DNA from: Streptomyces sp. NBC_00091
Lineage (GTDB): Bacteria > Actinomycetota > Actinomycetes > Streptomycetales > Streptomycetaceae
Assembly (NCBI RefSeq): GCF_026343185.1
Contig: NZ_JAPEMA010000001.1
Location: 186,001 to 250,000, forward strand
Reading direction: 5' to 3'
Length of the DNA stretch: 64,000 bases
Below the pieces are notes generated by a model. The model ran no database searches. It saw nothing but the letters and a program-made list of their open reading frames with translations, and had not been told where the DNA came from. Position 1 is the first letter of the stretch. Each line of letters starts with the position of its first letter. This document shows, piece after piece, positions 36,466-50,527 of this stretch. A program made the translations under genes and the position numbers.

Positions 36466-36500
36466 CGTGCGGGAAGTGCGGGTCGTGCGGGTCGTGCGGG
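36466..36500. repeat. Short GTGCGGGTC tandem repeat
   Basis: Three to four imperfect 9-bp copies in the 141-base gap between the glycosyltransferase and synthetase-like genes. No other feature is seen in that gap. Confidence 0.5.
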
Positions 36501-36510
36501 CGCGCGACGG

Positions 36511-38085
36511 CTAGAAGCCGAACACCGGCCCCGAGGGCGGCGCCAGCCGGGTGCCCGGCGCGGGCGCGACGAGGGCCGCGGGAGAGACCGGCCCCCCGGG
36601 TTCCGCCTTGAGCGCGGCGGCCAGCCGGTCCGCGCCCTCCGGCATCACCGGCCGGGCCCAGGCGCCGAGCGCGCGGGCCACGGCCAGTTGCGCCGCCAGC
36701 ACCGGCAGGTGGCGGCCGTCGGCGGTGGGGCGGTGTGCCTCGTGCGCGTTGACATGGCCGAAGTCGGCCACCGAGCGCACCATTTCGTCGAGCAGGGCGA
36801 CCGCCCTGCGCGGGTCGAACGCCTCCGGCGAGTAGGCCTCGCGCAGGTCCTCCACCCCGCGCAGCAGCCGCCGCTCCAGCACCTCCCAGCCGGTGCCGCC
36901 GGGCAGGGCCGCCGGGGCCCGTCCCGCGCACTCCTCGCGCACGGCGCCGAAGAGCCGGGCGAGCCAGTTGTTCCAGCTCTCGTCCAGCTCCCGGCGGGCC
37001 GCGGCGAGCCGGTCGGCGTGGAAGGCCGTACGGCGGCCCAGCGGGCGGGCCTGCAGGACGTGCCGGCGCAGGGTGTCCGATCCGTACTCGGTGATCAGGT
37101 CCAGCGCCCAGGCCTTCTGCCCGGAGCCCCAGACCAGCGCCTCGTCCTCGATCACGTACGCCTCGTTGACGCAGAAGTGCTGCGGCAGCTTGACCCCCTG
37201 GGCGAACAGCAGGACCGGCAGCAGCACCGCGTGGCAGAAGGCGTGGCCGAAGCCGCAGAAGTGGATGGCCCGTTCGGGCAGCGGGTGGTCGCCGTGGCCG
37301 AAGAGGTGCATGGCGGCCGCCTCGAAGCAGCCGTCGATGCGGTGCTCGGGGAAGCCGTCGACGGGGACGGGCAGTCCCCACTCGGCGGGGTGGGACACCG
37401 CGATGTCCGGCAGGCCGTCCTCGACGAGCGACTCGCACAGCGCGGCCAGCCGCGGCGGCATGCCGGTGCCGGCCCAGTACTCGGCGAGGGCGTCGCGGTG
37501 CGGCTCGAGCGGGATGTAGAGGCGCCGGCAGCGGCGGGGCAGGGCCGGGGAGGCGCACTGGGCGCAGCGCGGCTCCAGCAGGTCGCCGCCGTCGTTGGGG
37601 CGGGCGCACTCGTGGCACATCCCGCCGTCGCTGACCGCCGCGCAGTGCGGGCAGGTCCCGGTGACGTGGGCTCCGTGGAGCCAGCGGCCGCAGGGTTCGC
37701 AGTACGGCGTCAGGCGGGTGCGGGCCGCGATGACCCCGTCCGCGTGCAGCCGCCGGAAGAGGTCCGCCAGCCAGCGCGCGTAGCCCTTGTCCTGGCGGGG
37801 GCGCACGATGTGGTCGAACTCGACGCCCGAGCGCAGCCAGTCCGACGTGATCGCGGCGCGGTATCCCTCGGCGACCTCCTCCGGCTTGCGGCCGGCGCGG
37901 AGCGCGCGGACGTGGACGGAGCTGGTGTGGTCCGCGGTGCCGGTGGTGAACCGGACGGGTTCGCCCTCGGCTCTCAGGTACCGGGCCAGCACATCGGCGG
38001 CGACGTACGGTCCCGCCAGGTGGCCGACGTGCAGTTCGCCGTGGGTGGCCGGCGGGGTCGCGGTGATCCAGACGGGGGTGCTCAT
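36511..38085 (-). CDS. Methionyl-tRNA synthetase paralogue lacking KMSKS
   Basis: 524-residue class I synthetase-like protein of MetG type. The Rossmann part has a HIGH variant ELHVGHLAGPY (His19-Val-Gly-His22). The zinc insert keeps four CxxC knuckles (CEPC, CPHC, CHEC, CAQC), and HFCGFGHAFCHAVLLPVLL continues the core. Where MetRS has KMSKS, this protein reads ALVWGSGQKAWALDLITEYGSDTLRRHVL, so the canonical loop is gone. A helical domain follows. It is therefore probably not the house-keeping MetRS but an amide-bond-forming ligase, as MshC derives from CysRS. ATG 38085 has AAGGAGG. Its neighbours (glycosyltransferase, PIG-L, AsnB-like) support that view. Confidence 0.85.
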   Translation of the reverse strand: MSTPVWITATPPATHGELHVGHLAGPYVAADVLARYLRAEGEPVRFTTGTADHTSSVHVRALRAGRKPEEVAEGYRAAITSDWLRSGVEFDHIVRPRQDKGYARWLADLFRRLHADGVIAARTRLTPYCEPCGRWLHGAHVTGTCPHCAAVSDGGMCHECARPNDGGDLLEPRCAQCASPALPRRCRRLYIPLEPHRDALAEYWAGTGMPPRLAALCESLVEDGLPDIAVSHPAEWGLPVPVDGFPEHRIDGCFEAAAMHLFGHGDHPLPERAIHFCGFGHAFCHAVLLPVLLFAQGVKLPQHFCVNEAYVIEDEALVWGSGQKAWALDLITEYGSDTLRRHVLQARPLGRRTAFHADRLAAARRELDESWNNWLARLFGAVREECAGRAPAALPGGTGWEVLERRLLRGVEDLREAYSPEAFDPRRAVALLDEMVRSVADFGHVNAHEAHRPTADGRHLPVLAAQLAVARALGAWARPVMPEGADRLAAALKAEPGGPVSPAALVAPAPGTRLAPPSGPVFGF

Positions 38086-38258
38086 GGGACCTCCTTGACG
38101 CTGTGGTGCGAGGACGCAGCGAGGCTCGGAACGGAACGGATGGGGTGCCCAGCAAAGCCTGACAGAGAAACGAACCGCGCGGTCTGGTATCTGCTTGCGC
38201 ATTCGCGCCGTTGCGTGGACACGCCAGGAGGGTCCGGGCCGGGGCCCTTGGCGCGCCC

Positions 38259-40067
38259 TCAGGCTGCGCAGTCGGCCGGTACGCCCATCCCCCGGACCAC
38301 CTCGGTCCACAGCTCGTGCGTGGCCAGCGCCCACAGCGCGAGCGCGTCGCGGTCCGACGGCCGCTCCAGCTGACGGGCCAGCAGGGCCCGCACCCGGTCG
38401 GGCCGGACCTGTCCGGCCCGCGCGAGCCGCTCCGGCGACAGCAGCTCCCGTACCGGTTCCAGCAGCGGGCCGCCGGGGGCCAGCATCGCGGTGACCGGCA
38501 GGGCGAACGGCTGCCGGGGCCGGTTCAGCACCGCCTTCGGCAGCAGCTCGCGCCCCGCCCCGGCGAGGGCCCGCCGGTCCTGCAGGGAGCGGGGCGGGGC
38601 GGCCCGGGCGTGCGCGGCGACGGAAGGCCGGCAGAACGGCATCCTGGCCTCGACGGCCGAGGCCATGCCCAGGTGGTCGATGCGGCGCAGGTGGCGGGCG
38701 GGCAGCCGCCAGCGGGTCTCGAAGGCGGTGATCGCGGCGAGCCGGTCGCAGCCCGCCGAGCGCAGCTCCCGCTCGACGCGGTCGGCGGCCGAGCCCTCCT
38801 CGGCGATGAAGGCGCGGTAGGCGGGCGTGTACAGGTGCTCGCGGAGCATCCGGGGCGCGGCGGACAGCGCGGCGGTGTAGGCGGCGGCCCAGTCGGCGCC
38901 GTCGGCTGCCGCGGCCGCGGCCCGCATCCGCGCGGAGGCGCCGAAGAGTTCGTCGGCCCCGTCCCCGGTCAGGGCCACGGTGTAGCCGGCCTGCCGGACG
39001 GCCCTGAAGAGGGCGTACGTGCTCAGCGCGGCGGGGTCGGCGCTGGGCTGCCCGAGGTGGCGGGTGGTCAGGGTCAGCAGCGACCCCAGCTCGGCCGGGT
39101 CCAGGGCGACTTCGTGGTGGACGGTACGGGTGTGCCGGGCGACCGCACGGGCGTGGGCGGCCTCGCAGTCGGGCCATCTGCCCCGGTGGGTGAGGTGGAA
39201 GGTGTGCGGGGCGGGCGCCCCGTCCTCCCGGGCGTACTCGGCCGCCAGCGCCGTGACCAGGCCGGAGGCCAGCCCGCCGCTCGTGAGGGCGCACACCGGT
39301 ACGTCGGCCCGCGCGAGGCGGCGTACCTCGCGGCGCAGCACGTCCCCGGTGTCCGGGCGGGCCGGCTCGGGGTCGCCCGCCCCCGGCTGCCCCGGGGGCA
39401 GGCGCCGCAGCACCGGTGCCCGTCCGGGGTGTACGACGGCGGTCGCGCCCGGGGGCAGGACGCTGATGCCCTCCAGCGCGGTCCGCGCGGAGATCGGCGT
39501 CACGAGGGCGAGGACGGTGTCGAGGCTGTCCGCGCGCGGGGCGGTGCGCACCCCGTCGAAGGCCAGCAGCGCCGGGATCTCGGACGCGAACCGGAACACC
39601 CCGTCCGGGCCCTGGTGGTAGTGCAGGGGCTTGATGCCCATGGGGTCGGCGGCGAGGAGCAGCCGGGGGCTCGCGCGGACGTCGAGGACGGCGACGGCGA
39701 ACATCCCGTCGAGCCGCCGCGCGAAGTCCGGCCCGTACTCGGCGTACAGCGCGGGCAGCAGGGTGCCGTCGCACAGGTCGGGGAACCGGTGGCCCCGGGC
39801 GGCGAGTTCGCGCCGCAGCTCGGCATGGTTGTAGATCTCGCCGTTGAGGACGGCCGTGATCCCCGGCAGGTGGGCCAGCCGGTACGGCTGCTGCCCGCCG
39901 CGCGGGTCGGTCACGGCGAGCCGGTCGCAGCCCAGCGACCAGCCCGGCCCGCGCAGCACCTGGTGCTCGTCGGGACCGCCGTGCCGCTGCCGGGCGGAGA
40001 CCGCCGCGAGCTCGGCCGGGTCGGGGCGGGCCGCCCCGGCCGAGAGAGATCCGAAAATCCTGCACAT
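38259..40067 (-). CDS. Asparagine synthetase (glutamine-hydrolysing) homologue
   Basis: 602-residue AsnB-type amidotransferase. Ntn-glutaminase domain: Cys2 in MCRIFG, DRLAVTDPRGGQQP, VLNGEIYNH, then DPMGIKPLHYH. The synthetase domain has SGGLAS in place of the SGGLDS pyrophosphate loop, an Asp-to-Ala change, while LTGDGADELFG, YALFRAV and VEARMPFC are kept. It may amidate or cyclise a pathway intermediate rather than make asparagine. The start at Cys-2-compatible ATG 40067 is forced by the catalytic N-terminus and supported by GGAGG. It is divergent from the PIG-L gene; a 173-base gap separates it from the synthetase-like gene downstream. Confidence 0.9.
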   Translation of the reverse strand: MCRIFGSLSAGAARPDPAELAAVSARQRHGGPDEHQVLRGPGWSLGCDRLAVTDPRGGQQPYRLAHLPGITAVLNGEIYNHAELRRELAARGHRFPDLCDGTLLPALYAEYGPDFARRLDGMFAVAVLDVRASPRLLLAADPMGIKPLHYHQGPDGVFRFASEIPALLAFDGVRTAPRADSLDTVLALVTPISARTALEGISVLPPGATAVVHPGRAPVLRRLPPGQPGAGDPEPARPDTGDVLRREVRRLARADVPVCALTSGGLASGLVTALAAEYAREDGAPAPHTFHLTHRGRWPDCEAAHARAVARHTRTVHHEVALDPAELGSLLTLTTRHLGQPSADPAALSTYALFRAVRQAGYTVALTGDGADELFGASARMRAAAAAADGADWAAAYTAALSAAPRMLREHLYTPAYRAFIAEEGSAADRVERELRSAGCDRLAAITAFETRWRLPARHLRRIDHLGMASAVEARMPFCRPSVAAHARAAPPRSLQDRRALAGAGRELLPKAVLNRPRQPFALPVTAMLAPGGPLLEPVRELLSPERLARAGQVRPDRVRALLARQLERPSDRDALALWALATHELWTEVVRGMGVPADCAA

Positions 40068-40137
40068 GCCGGACGCCTCCGCTTCCCCACGCACGCGTGG
40101 TTTCCCTCAACGATGTGGAGCGCACAAGTCTTGGAGT

Positions 40138-40167
40138 GGCGTAGAGGCGACATGTCGCGTGTACGCC
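40138..40167. promoter_or_regulatory. 30-bp hyphenated palindrome in the divergent promoter
   Basis: GGCGTA-GAG-GCGACA and its mirror TGTCGC-GTG-TACGCC; 13 of 15 base pairs match. It lies between the asparagine-synthetase-like gene and the PIG-L gene, placed to control both. Confidence 0.7.
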
Positions 40168-40214
40168 AAAGGAGCCGCCTTGCGGCCCACGGCCCCGCCC
40201 AACAGGCTGATCAC

Positions 40215-40958
40215 ATGGAACACTTCGCGACCGATCGCATAGACCGCAGCGCACCCGAATCCCTGCTGGTCGTGGCCGCGCACCCGGACGACATCGAGTT
40301 CTGCGTCAGCGGGACGGTCATGCGGTGGATCGCGCAGGGCACCACCCGGGTGACGTACTGCATCGTCACCGACGGCGGGGCGGGCGGCTACGACGAGCAG
40401 CTCCCGCGCCAGGCCATGGGAGACCTGCGCCGCGCCGAACAGGTCCACTCGGCCAAGCGCAGCGGCGTCGACGACGTCCGCTTCCTCGGCTACCCCGACA
40501 GCTACGTCGAGGCGAGCGTGGAGCTGCGGCGCGACCTGTGCCGGGTGATCCGGCAGGTCCGCCCGCAGCGCGCCGTCATACCGAGCCCGGAGATCAACTG
40601 GTCCCGCGTCGCCGATCTGCACCCCGACCACCGCGCCGTGGGCGACGCCGCCCTGCGGGCCATCTATCCCGAGGCGCGCAATCCGTTCGCGCACCCGACG
40701 CTCCTCAAGGAGGAGGGCCTGGAGCCGTGGATCGTGCCGGAGCTGTGGCTGATGACGGGGCCGAACCCGAACCAGTACATCGACGTCACCCCCGTCTTCG
40801 ACCGCAAGGTCGAGGCCCTGCGCATCCACACCTCGCAGACCGCGCACTTCGACGACCTGGCGGGGCTGTTGCGGGAGTGGCTGGGTGAGCACGCGCGGGC
40901 GGCGGGGCTGCCCGTGGGGCGGATGGCGGAGGCCTTCCAGGTCGTGAAGATCGACTGA
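40215..40958 (+). CDS. PIG-L (LmbE/MshB-like) zinc deacetylase
   Basis: 247-residue de-N-acetylase. Zinc motif AAHPDDIEFCVSG (His23, Asp25, Asp26), TDGGAGGYDEQL, and the third ligand in ADLHPDHRAVGDAAL. In mycothiol synthesis MshB removes the acetyl group from GlcNAc-inositol, exposing the amine for MshC. Here the enzyme stands divergent from an AsnB-like, MetRS-like, MshA-like row, so it could do the same for a related glycoside. ATG 40215 has a weak AGG upstream; the frame is open further back. Confidence 0.93.
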   Translation: MEHFATDRIDRSAPESLLVVAAHPDDIEFCVSGTVMRWIAQGTTRVTYCIVTDGGAGGYDEQLPRQAMGDLRRAEQVHSAKRSGVDDVRFLGYPDSYVEASVELRRDLCRVIRQVRPQRAVIPSPEINWSRVADLHPDHRAVGDAALRAIYPEARNPFAHPTLLKEEGLEPWIVPELWLMTGPNPNQYIDVTPVFDRKVEALRIHTSQTAHFDDLAGLLREWLGEHARAAGLPVGRMAEAFQVVKID

Positions 40959-40968
40959 GCGCTCCGCC

Positions 40969-41014
40969 CGGGCCGGGTCCCGTTCGCCGTGTGGGGCGGA
41001 CGGGACCCGGCCCG
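40969..41014. terminator. Strong terminator between convergent genes
   Basis: Twenty-base-pair stem (CGGGCCGGGTCCCGTTCGCC with its mirror, one G-T pair) and a six-base loop. It ends both the PIG-L gene and the long minus-strand operon. Confidence 0.9.
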
Positions 41015-41028
41015 TGTGCTGTCCGGGG

Positions 41029-41733
41029 TCACCGGTAGATGAGCAGTTCCCCCTCGGCCGCGCCCGCCAGTTCGTAGCGGGTCGCGACCAGCGGACGGCC
41101 GGAGTAGAGGCGGATCAGCGTCGCCGCGTCCCCGCGGAAGCGGGCGGCGGCCCGGCCGGCCACCTCGTTGCCCAGGACCAGCGGTCCCCCGTGGCCGCCG
41201 ATGTCGGCGACCAGCCGGGGGGTCTCCCGCTTGCGGCTGGCGGTGCGCAGCAGGGGCAGGGCGAGCGGCAGGCTGTCGCCGGCGTACGCCCCGGGCTCCC
41301 CGAACGCCTCGCGGACGTCGCCCGCGTGGATCCACTCCCCCAGCGCCACCGCGTCCAGCCTGCCGTCGCCGGCGGCGATGGCCGGGCCGGCCTCGGTGAG
41401 GCCGCGCTCCAGCTCGTCCACGATCCGGGGCACCGGCCAGTCCAGGCGCTCGGCCACGTCGGCGGCGTTGGCGGCGGGCAGGAAGACCCCTTCCTCCAGC
41501 CGGCCCTCGACGATCCGTACGAGGGCGGCCGCGCAGTGCGCGAGGACGTCCCGGGCGGTCCACCCGGGGCAGGCGGTGCGGAGCCCGTAGGCGGCCTGCG
41601 GCGTGCGGCGCAACAGCGGGATCAGCGCGTCCCGTTCGGTGCGCAGCAGCCGGTCCGGGAGCCAGGGGTCGCGCACCTCGGCGACGGCCTCCACGACGGC
41701 TTCCACGGTGTCCACGGTGTCCACGGTGTCCAC
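41029..41733 (-). CDS. Mycothiol-dependent maleylpyruvate isomerase-like protein
   Basis: 234-residue DinB/MDMPI-fold protein. CPGWTARDVLAHCAA and ALGEWIHAGDVREAFG match the metal-binding His positions of the mycothiol-dependent family; the C-terminal region resembles the MDMPI C-domain. The start codon is one of several GTGs in a DTVDTVDTV repeat encoded by a 9-bp tandem repeat. GTG 41733 lies five bases after the ahcY stop, suggesting coupling. As the last gene of the operon it may use mycothiol as cofactor in tailoring or detoxification. Confidence 0.8.
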   Translation of the reverse strand: MDTVDTVDTVEAVVEAVAEVRDPWLPDRLLRTERDALIPLLRRTPQAAYGLRTACPGWTARDVLAHCAAALVRIVEGRLEEGVFLPAANAADVAERLDWPVPRIVDELERGLTEAGPAIAAGDGRLDAVALGEWIHAGDVREAFGEPGAYAGDSLPLALPLLRTASRKRETPRLVADIGGHGGPLVLGNEVAGRAAARFRGDAATLIRLYSGRPLVATRYELAGAAEGELLIYR

Positions 41734-41738
41734 GGCCG

Positions 41739-46632
<4,894 letters not shown>

Positions 46633-46636
<4 letters not shown>

Positions 46637-47616
46637 TCCAGTGCCCCCAGGTGTGTGGACAGTTCCGTCAGGGTCGCCGGGCCGTACGCGGCGGCGAGCC
46701 GGGCCAGCAGCGGCTCCCGGCCCAGCCGGTACTCCTGGGTGCCGACGTGGTCGAGTACGGTCGCCGCGACCGCGCAGCCCAGCTGGGCCGCGTACCGCTC
46801 GGGGACCCCCCAGGCCGTCGCGGCGAGGAAACCGGCCCGGAAGGCGTCGCCGACACCGGTGGGGTCGACGATCTCCTCGGCCTCCACGGCGGGCACGTCC
46901 AGCGGCTCGCGGCCCACGGCGCGGATGCGTACGCCGGCCTCGCCGCGCGTGGTGACCCAGGAGCCGACCCGCTGGAGGACCTGCTCCTCGGTGAGCCCGG
47001 ACCGCTCGCACAGCAGGGCGGACTCGTACTCGTTGGTGAACAGCCGCTGCGCGCCGTCGACCAGCTCCCGCACCTCTTCGCGGCCGAGCCGGGCCAGCTG
47101 CTGCGAGGGGTCGGAGGCGAAGGGGATGTCCAGGTCACGGCAGGCGCGGGTGTGGCGGAGCATCGCCTCGGGGTCGTCCGGCGAGACCAGGACCAGGTCG
47201 GGCCTGCCGACGCGGGCGACGATCTCCCCCAGGTCGATCTCGCGGGCCTCGGCCATCGCGCCCGCGTAGAAGGTCGCGATCTGGTTCTGCTCCTGGTCGG
47301 TGGTGCAGACGAAGCGGGCGGTGTGGCGGGTGTCGCTCACGCGTACGGAGTCGGTGTCGACCCCGTGGTCCTTGAGCCACACCCGGTACGGCTCGAAGTC
47401 CCCGCCCACCGCGCCCACCAGCAACGGGCGCAGTCCCAGCATGCCCAGGCCGAACGCGATGTTCGCCGCCACTCCGCCCCGCCGCACTTCCAGGTTGTCG
47501 GCGAGGAACGACAGGGAGACCCGGTCCAGGCGGTCCGCCAGCAGCTGCTCGGCGAACCGGCCGGGGAAGGTCATCAGATGATCGGTCGCGATGGATCCGG
47601 TGACAGCGATACGCAT
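46633..47616 (-). CDS. adoK: Adenosine kinase (PfkB family, Rv2202c-like)
   Basis: 327-residue sugar/nucleoside kinase. It begins MRIAVTGSIATDHLMTFPGRF and closely resembles the mycobacterial adenosine kinase Rv2202c: RRGGVAANIAFGLGMLG, HTARFVCTTD, IPFASDPSQQLARL, and the anion-hole/base motif DPTGVGDAFRAGFL. Its task here is probably to phosphorylate adenosine released by AhcY, pulling that reaction forward. The start codon lies one base beyond the metK stop, and its own stop overlaps metH (ATGA). Confidence 0.9.
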
Positions 47617-47617
47617 G

Positions 47618-48822
<1,205 letters not shown>

Positions 48823-48826
<4 letters not shown>

Positions 48827-49071
48827 GCCTGACCCACCTGGACCGTGAAGAAGTGGGTCTTGATGGCGTCGAGGGTGCGGATCTCGTCGACCTCGAGGGT
48901 CTCCAGCTGGATGGACCGGCCGCTGTGCTGCTCCAGCAGGAAGACGAACTCGACGAAGGACAGCGAGTCGATCAGCCGGTTCTCGATGAGGTCCAGGTCG
49001 GGGGCGATGTCCTCGAGCTCCTCGTGGCGGGCGAGGAGCCAGTTCTTCACGAGCTGCAGACCTTCGGACAT
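48823..49071 (-). CDS. Free-standing carrier protein from an internal start
   Basis: 82-residue acidic carrier protein of the type served by amino acid:carrier-protein ligases, from ATG 49071 with AAGGAGAG upstream. [21 protein letters not shown] carries the phosphopantetheine Ser36. This is the same frame as the fused product, so both forms may exist. Confidence 0.7.
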
Positions 49072-49632
49072 GGTGTCTCTCCTTGAAGTGCGGTGTGTGG
49101 ATGAGGTGCTGGGTACGGATGCGGCGTCGGCGCCGGATGCGGCGGCCGGGCCGGGAAGTTCGGGCGGTACGGGATGTCCCGGCGGGTCGGCCTCGAGGGC
49201 CGGCGGACCGGCCTCCAGGACGGGGGCGGCGACCGCCACCGCGTAGTCCACGTCGTGGCTGATGGTGACGGTGATCCCGGCGATGCCGGACTGGGCTGCC
49301 ATCGCGGCCGCGGACCGGTGGAGTTCCACCAGCGGCCAGCCGCCTTCGGAGCGCCGCACGATGATGTCCCGCCAGGGCAGGAACACGGCGCGGACGCGCA
49401 GGGTCTTGAAGGCCGCCTCCTTGGCGGCGATCCGCCCGCACAGGCTCAGGATGTCGAGCTTGGCGGAGGTACGGCAGTCGGCGAGTTCGCCGGGGGTGAG
49501 CATGCGCTGGAAGAAGTCCTCGCCGTACAGGCGGAGGAGCCGGCGGACACGGGTGACGGACACGATGTCCATGCCGAGGTTCGCCCAGCCCAGGCCGCCC
49601 GCCGGCGGGGCGGCGACGGGTCGGGTCGGCAC
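48823..49632 (-). CDS. AcpS-type phosphopantetheinyl transferase fused to acyl carrier protein
   Basis: One uninterrupted frame of 269 residues. Residues 10-135 are an AcpS-like transferase: [15 protein letters not shown] (Mg ligand Asp22), [15 protein letters not shown] (Glu72, Lys71) and [17 protein letters not shown] Pro/Ala/Ser-rich linker (about 140-187) leads to a complete carrier protein with the DSL attachment site. The enzyme could modify its own carrier. An internal ATG at 49071 with AAGGAGAG suggests the carrier is also made alone. GTG 49632 starts one base after the stop of the ligase gene; the ATG at Met21 would cut off the first strand. The stop overlaps metK. Confidence 0.85.
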
Positions 49633-49633
49633 C

Positions 49634-50494
49634 TCAGATCGCCGGCCCGGCCGCGTTCGCGCGCAGGACGGCGGCGGTGGCCGCTCCCCAGCTGCCGTGG
49701 CGGCGGGTGAGCGCGGACAGCCAGCGCTCGAGGCCGAAGGCCACGCAGCTGGTGAAGGCGGGGCCCGCGCCGGAGGCCAGGGGGATCTCGCACCGGTCGC
49801 CGAAGAAGTTGCGGTGGGTGTTGACCGAGGCGATCGCGAGGTCCTCGTACAGGAACTCGTGCTTGACCGGGGTCAGGCGCTGGAGCACCGCCTTGGAGCT
49901 GCCCTTGTCGAAGAACGGGTCGCAGGCGGCTTCGCGGCGCAGCGGCAGGTCCAGGGCCTCGGCGAAGGCGTTGATCCGCCGGGTGAAGGCGGCGAGGTGG
50001 TCCTCGGCGTGCTCGCGGGTGCCGATGGCCACGATCTCCCGCATGCGGAAGCCGAGCTGGCGGCGCAGTCCCTCGTAGTGCTGCTCCTTGCGGAAGCACC
50101 AGCCGACCACGGTGAAGAGTTCGTCGTCGGCGGCGGCACGGCCCTGGTGGTCGATGTACACGGCGTAGCAGGACGCGGAGGGCAGGCCGAGGGCGGCCGG
50201 CTCGAGCGCGTCACAGGGGAAGCAGCCGGTGTCGGTACAGAACTCGCTGGTCCCCCGGACGTCCAGGTTCAGCGGGGCGGCGACGACGGCCTGGTGGGGG
50301 AAGTTGTCGTAGTAGTCGAGCCGGGCCAGGTCCGCGGCCGGCAGCAGCGGGGGCATGGTCATCGAGCGGGCGCCCGCTTGCACGCCCCAGCTCTCGAAGG
50401 TGTCGTCGAGCAGGCGCAGGAGGGCGGTGCCCTCGGGGCCGAGCGACGGCAGGCCCTTCGTGTCTCTGGCGGTGTCGGTGGTCATGGCGGTCAT
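49634..50494 (-). CDS. Amino acid:[carrier protein] ligase (SerRS-like class II)
   Basis: 286-residue homologue of the class II synthetase catalytic core that charges carrier proteins instead of tRNA, as described for rhizobial aa:CP ligases. It lacks the tRNA-binding coiled-coil arm of SerRS. Motif 2 region: TVVGWCFRKEQHYEGLRRQLGFRMREIVAIGT; motif 3: TSCVAFGLERWLSAL. Cys133 and Cys250 match positions of zinc ligands that bind the substrate amine. ATG 50494 has GAGGTGA. The carrier protein gene follows immediately. The activated amino acid is unknown; known members use glycine or alanine. Confidence 0.88.
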   Translation of the reverse strand: MTAMTTDTARDTKGLPSLGPEGTALLRLLDDTFESWGVQAGARSMTMPPLLPAADLARLDYYDNFPHQAVVAAPLNLDVRGTSEFCTDTGCFPCDALEPAALGLPSASCYAVYIDHQGRAAADDELFTVVGWCFRKEQHYEGLRRQLGFRMREIVAIGTREHAEDHLAAFTRRINAFAEALDLPLRREAACDPFFDKGSSKAVLQRLTPVKHEFLYEDLAIASVNTHRNFFGDRCEIPLASGAGPAFTSCVAFGLERWLSALTRRHGSWGAATAAVLRANAAGPAI

Positions 50495-50527
50495 GGGGAG
50501 TCACCTCTCGGACGGCGGTGGGGCCTG

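Noticed and set aside
36511..38085. House-keeping methionyl-tRNA synthetase
   Set aside because: No KMSKS loop, and gene context of a glycosyltransferase, AsnB-like protein and deacetylase; the paralogue reading is preferred, though the genome outside the window was not seen.
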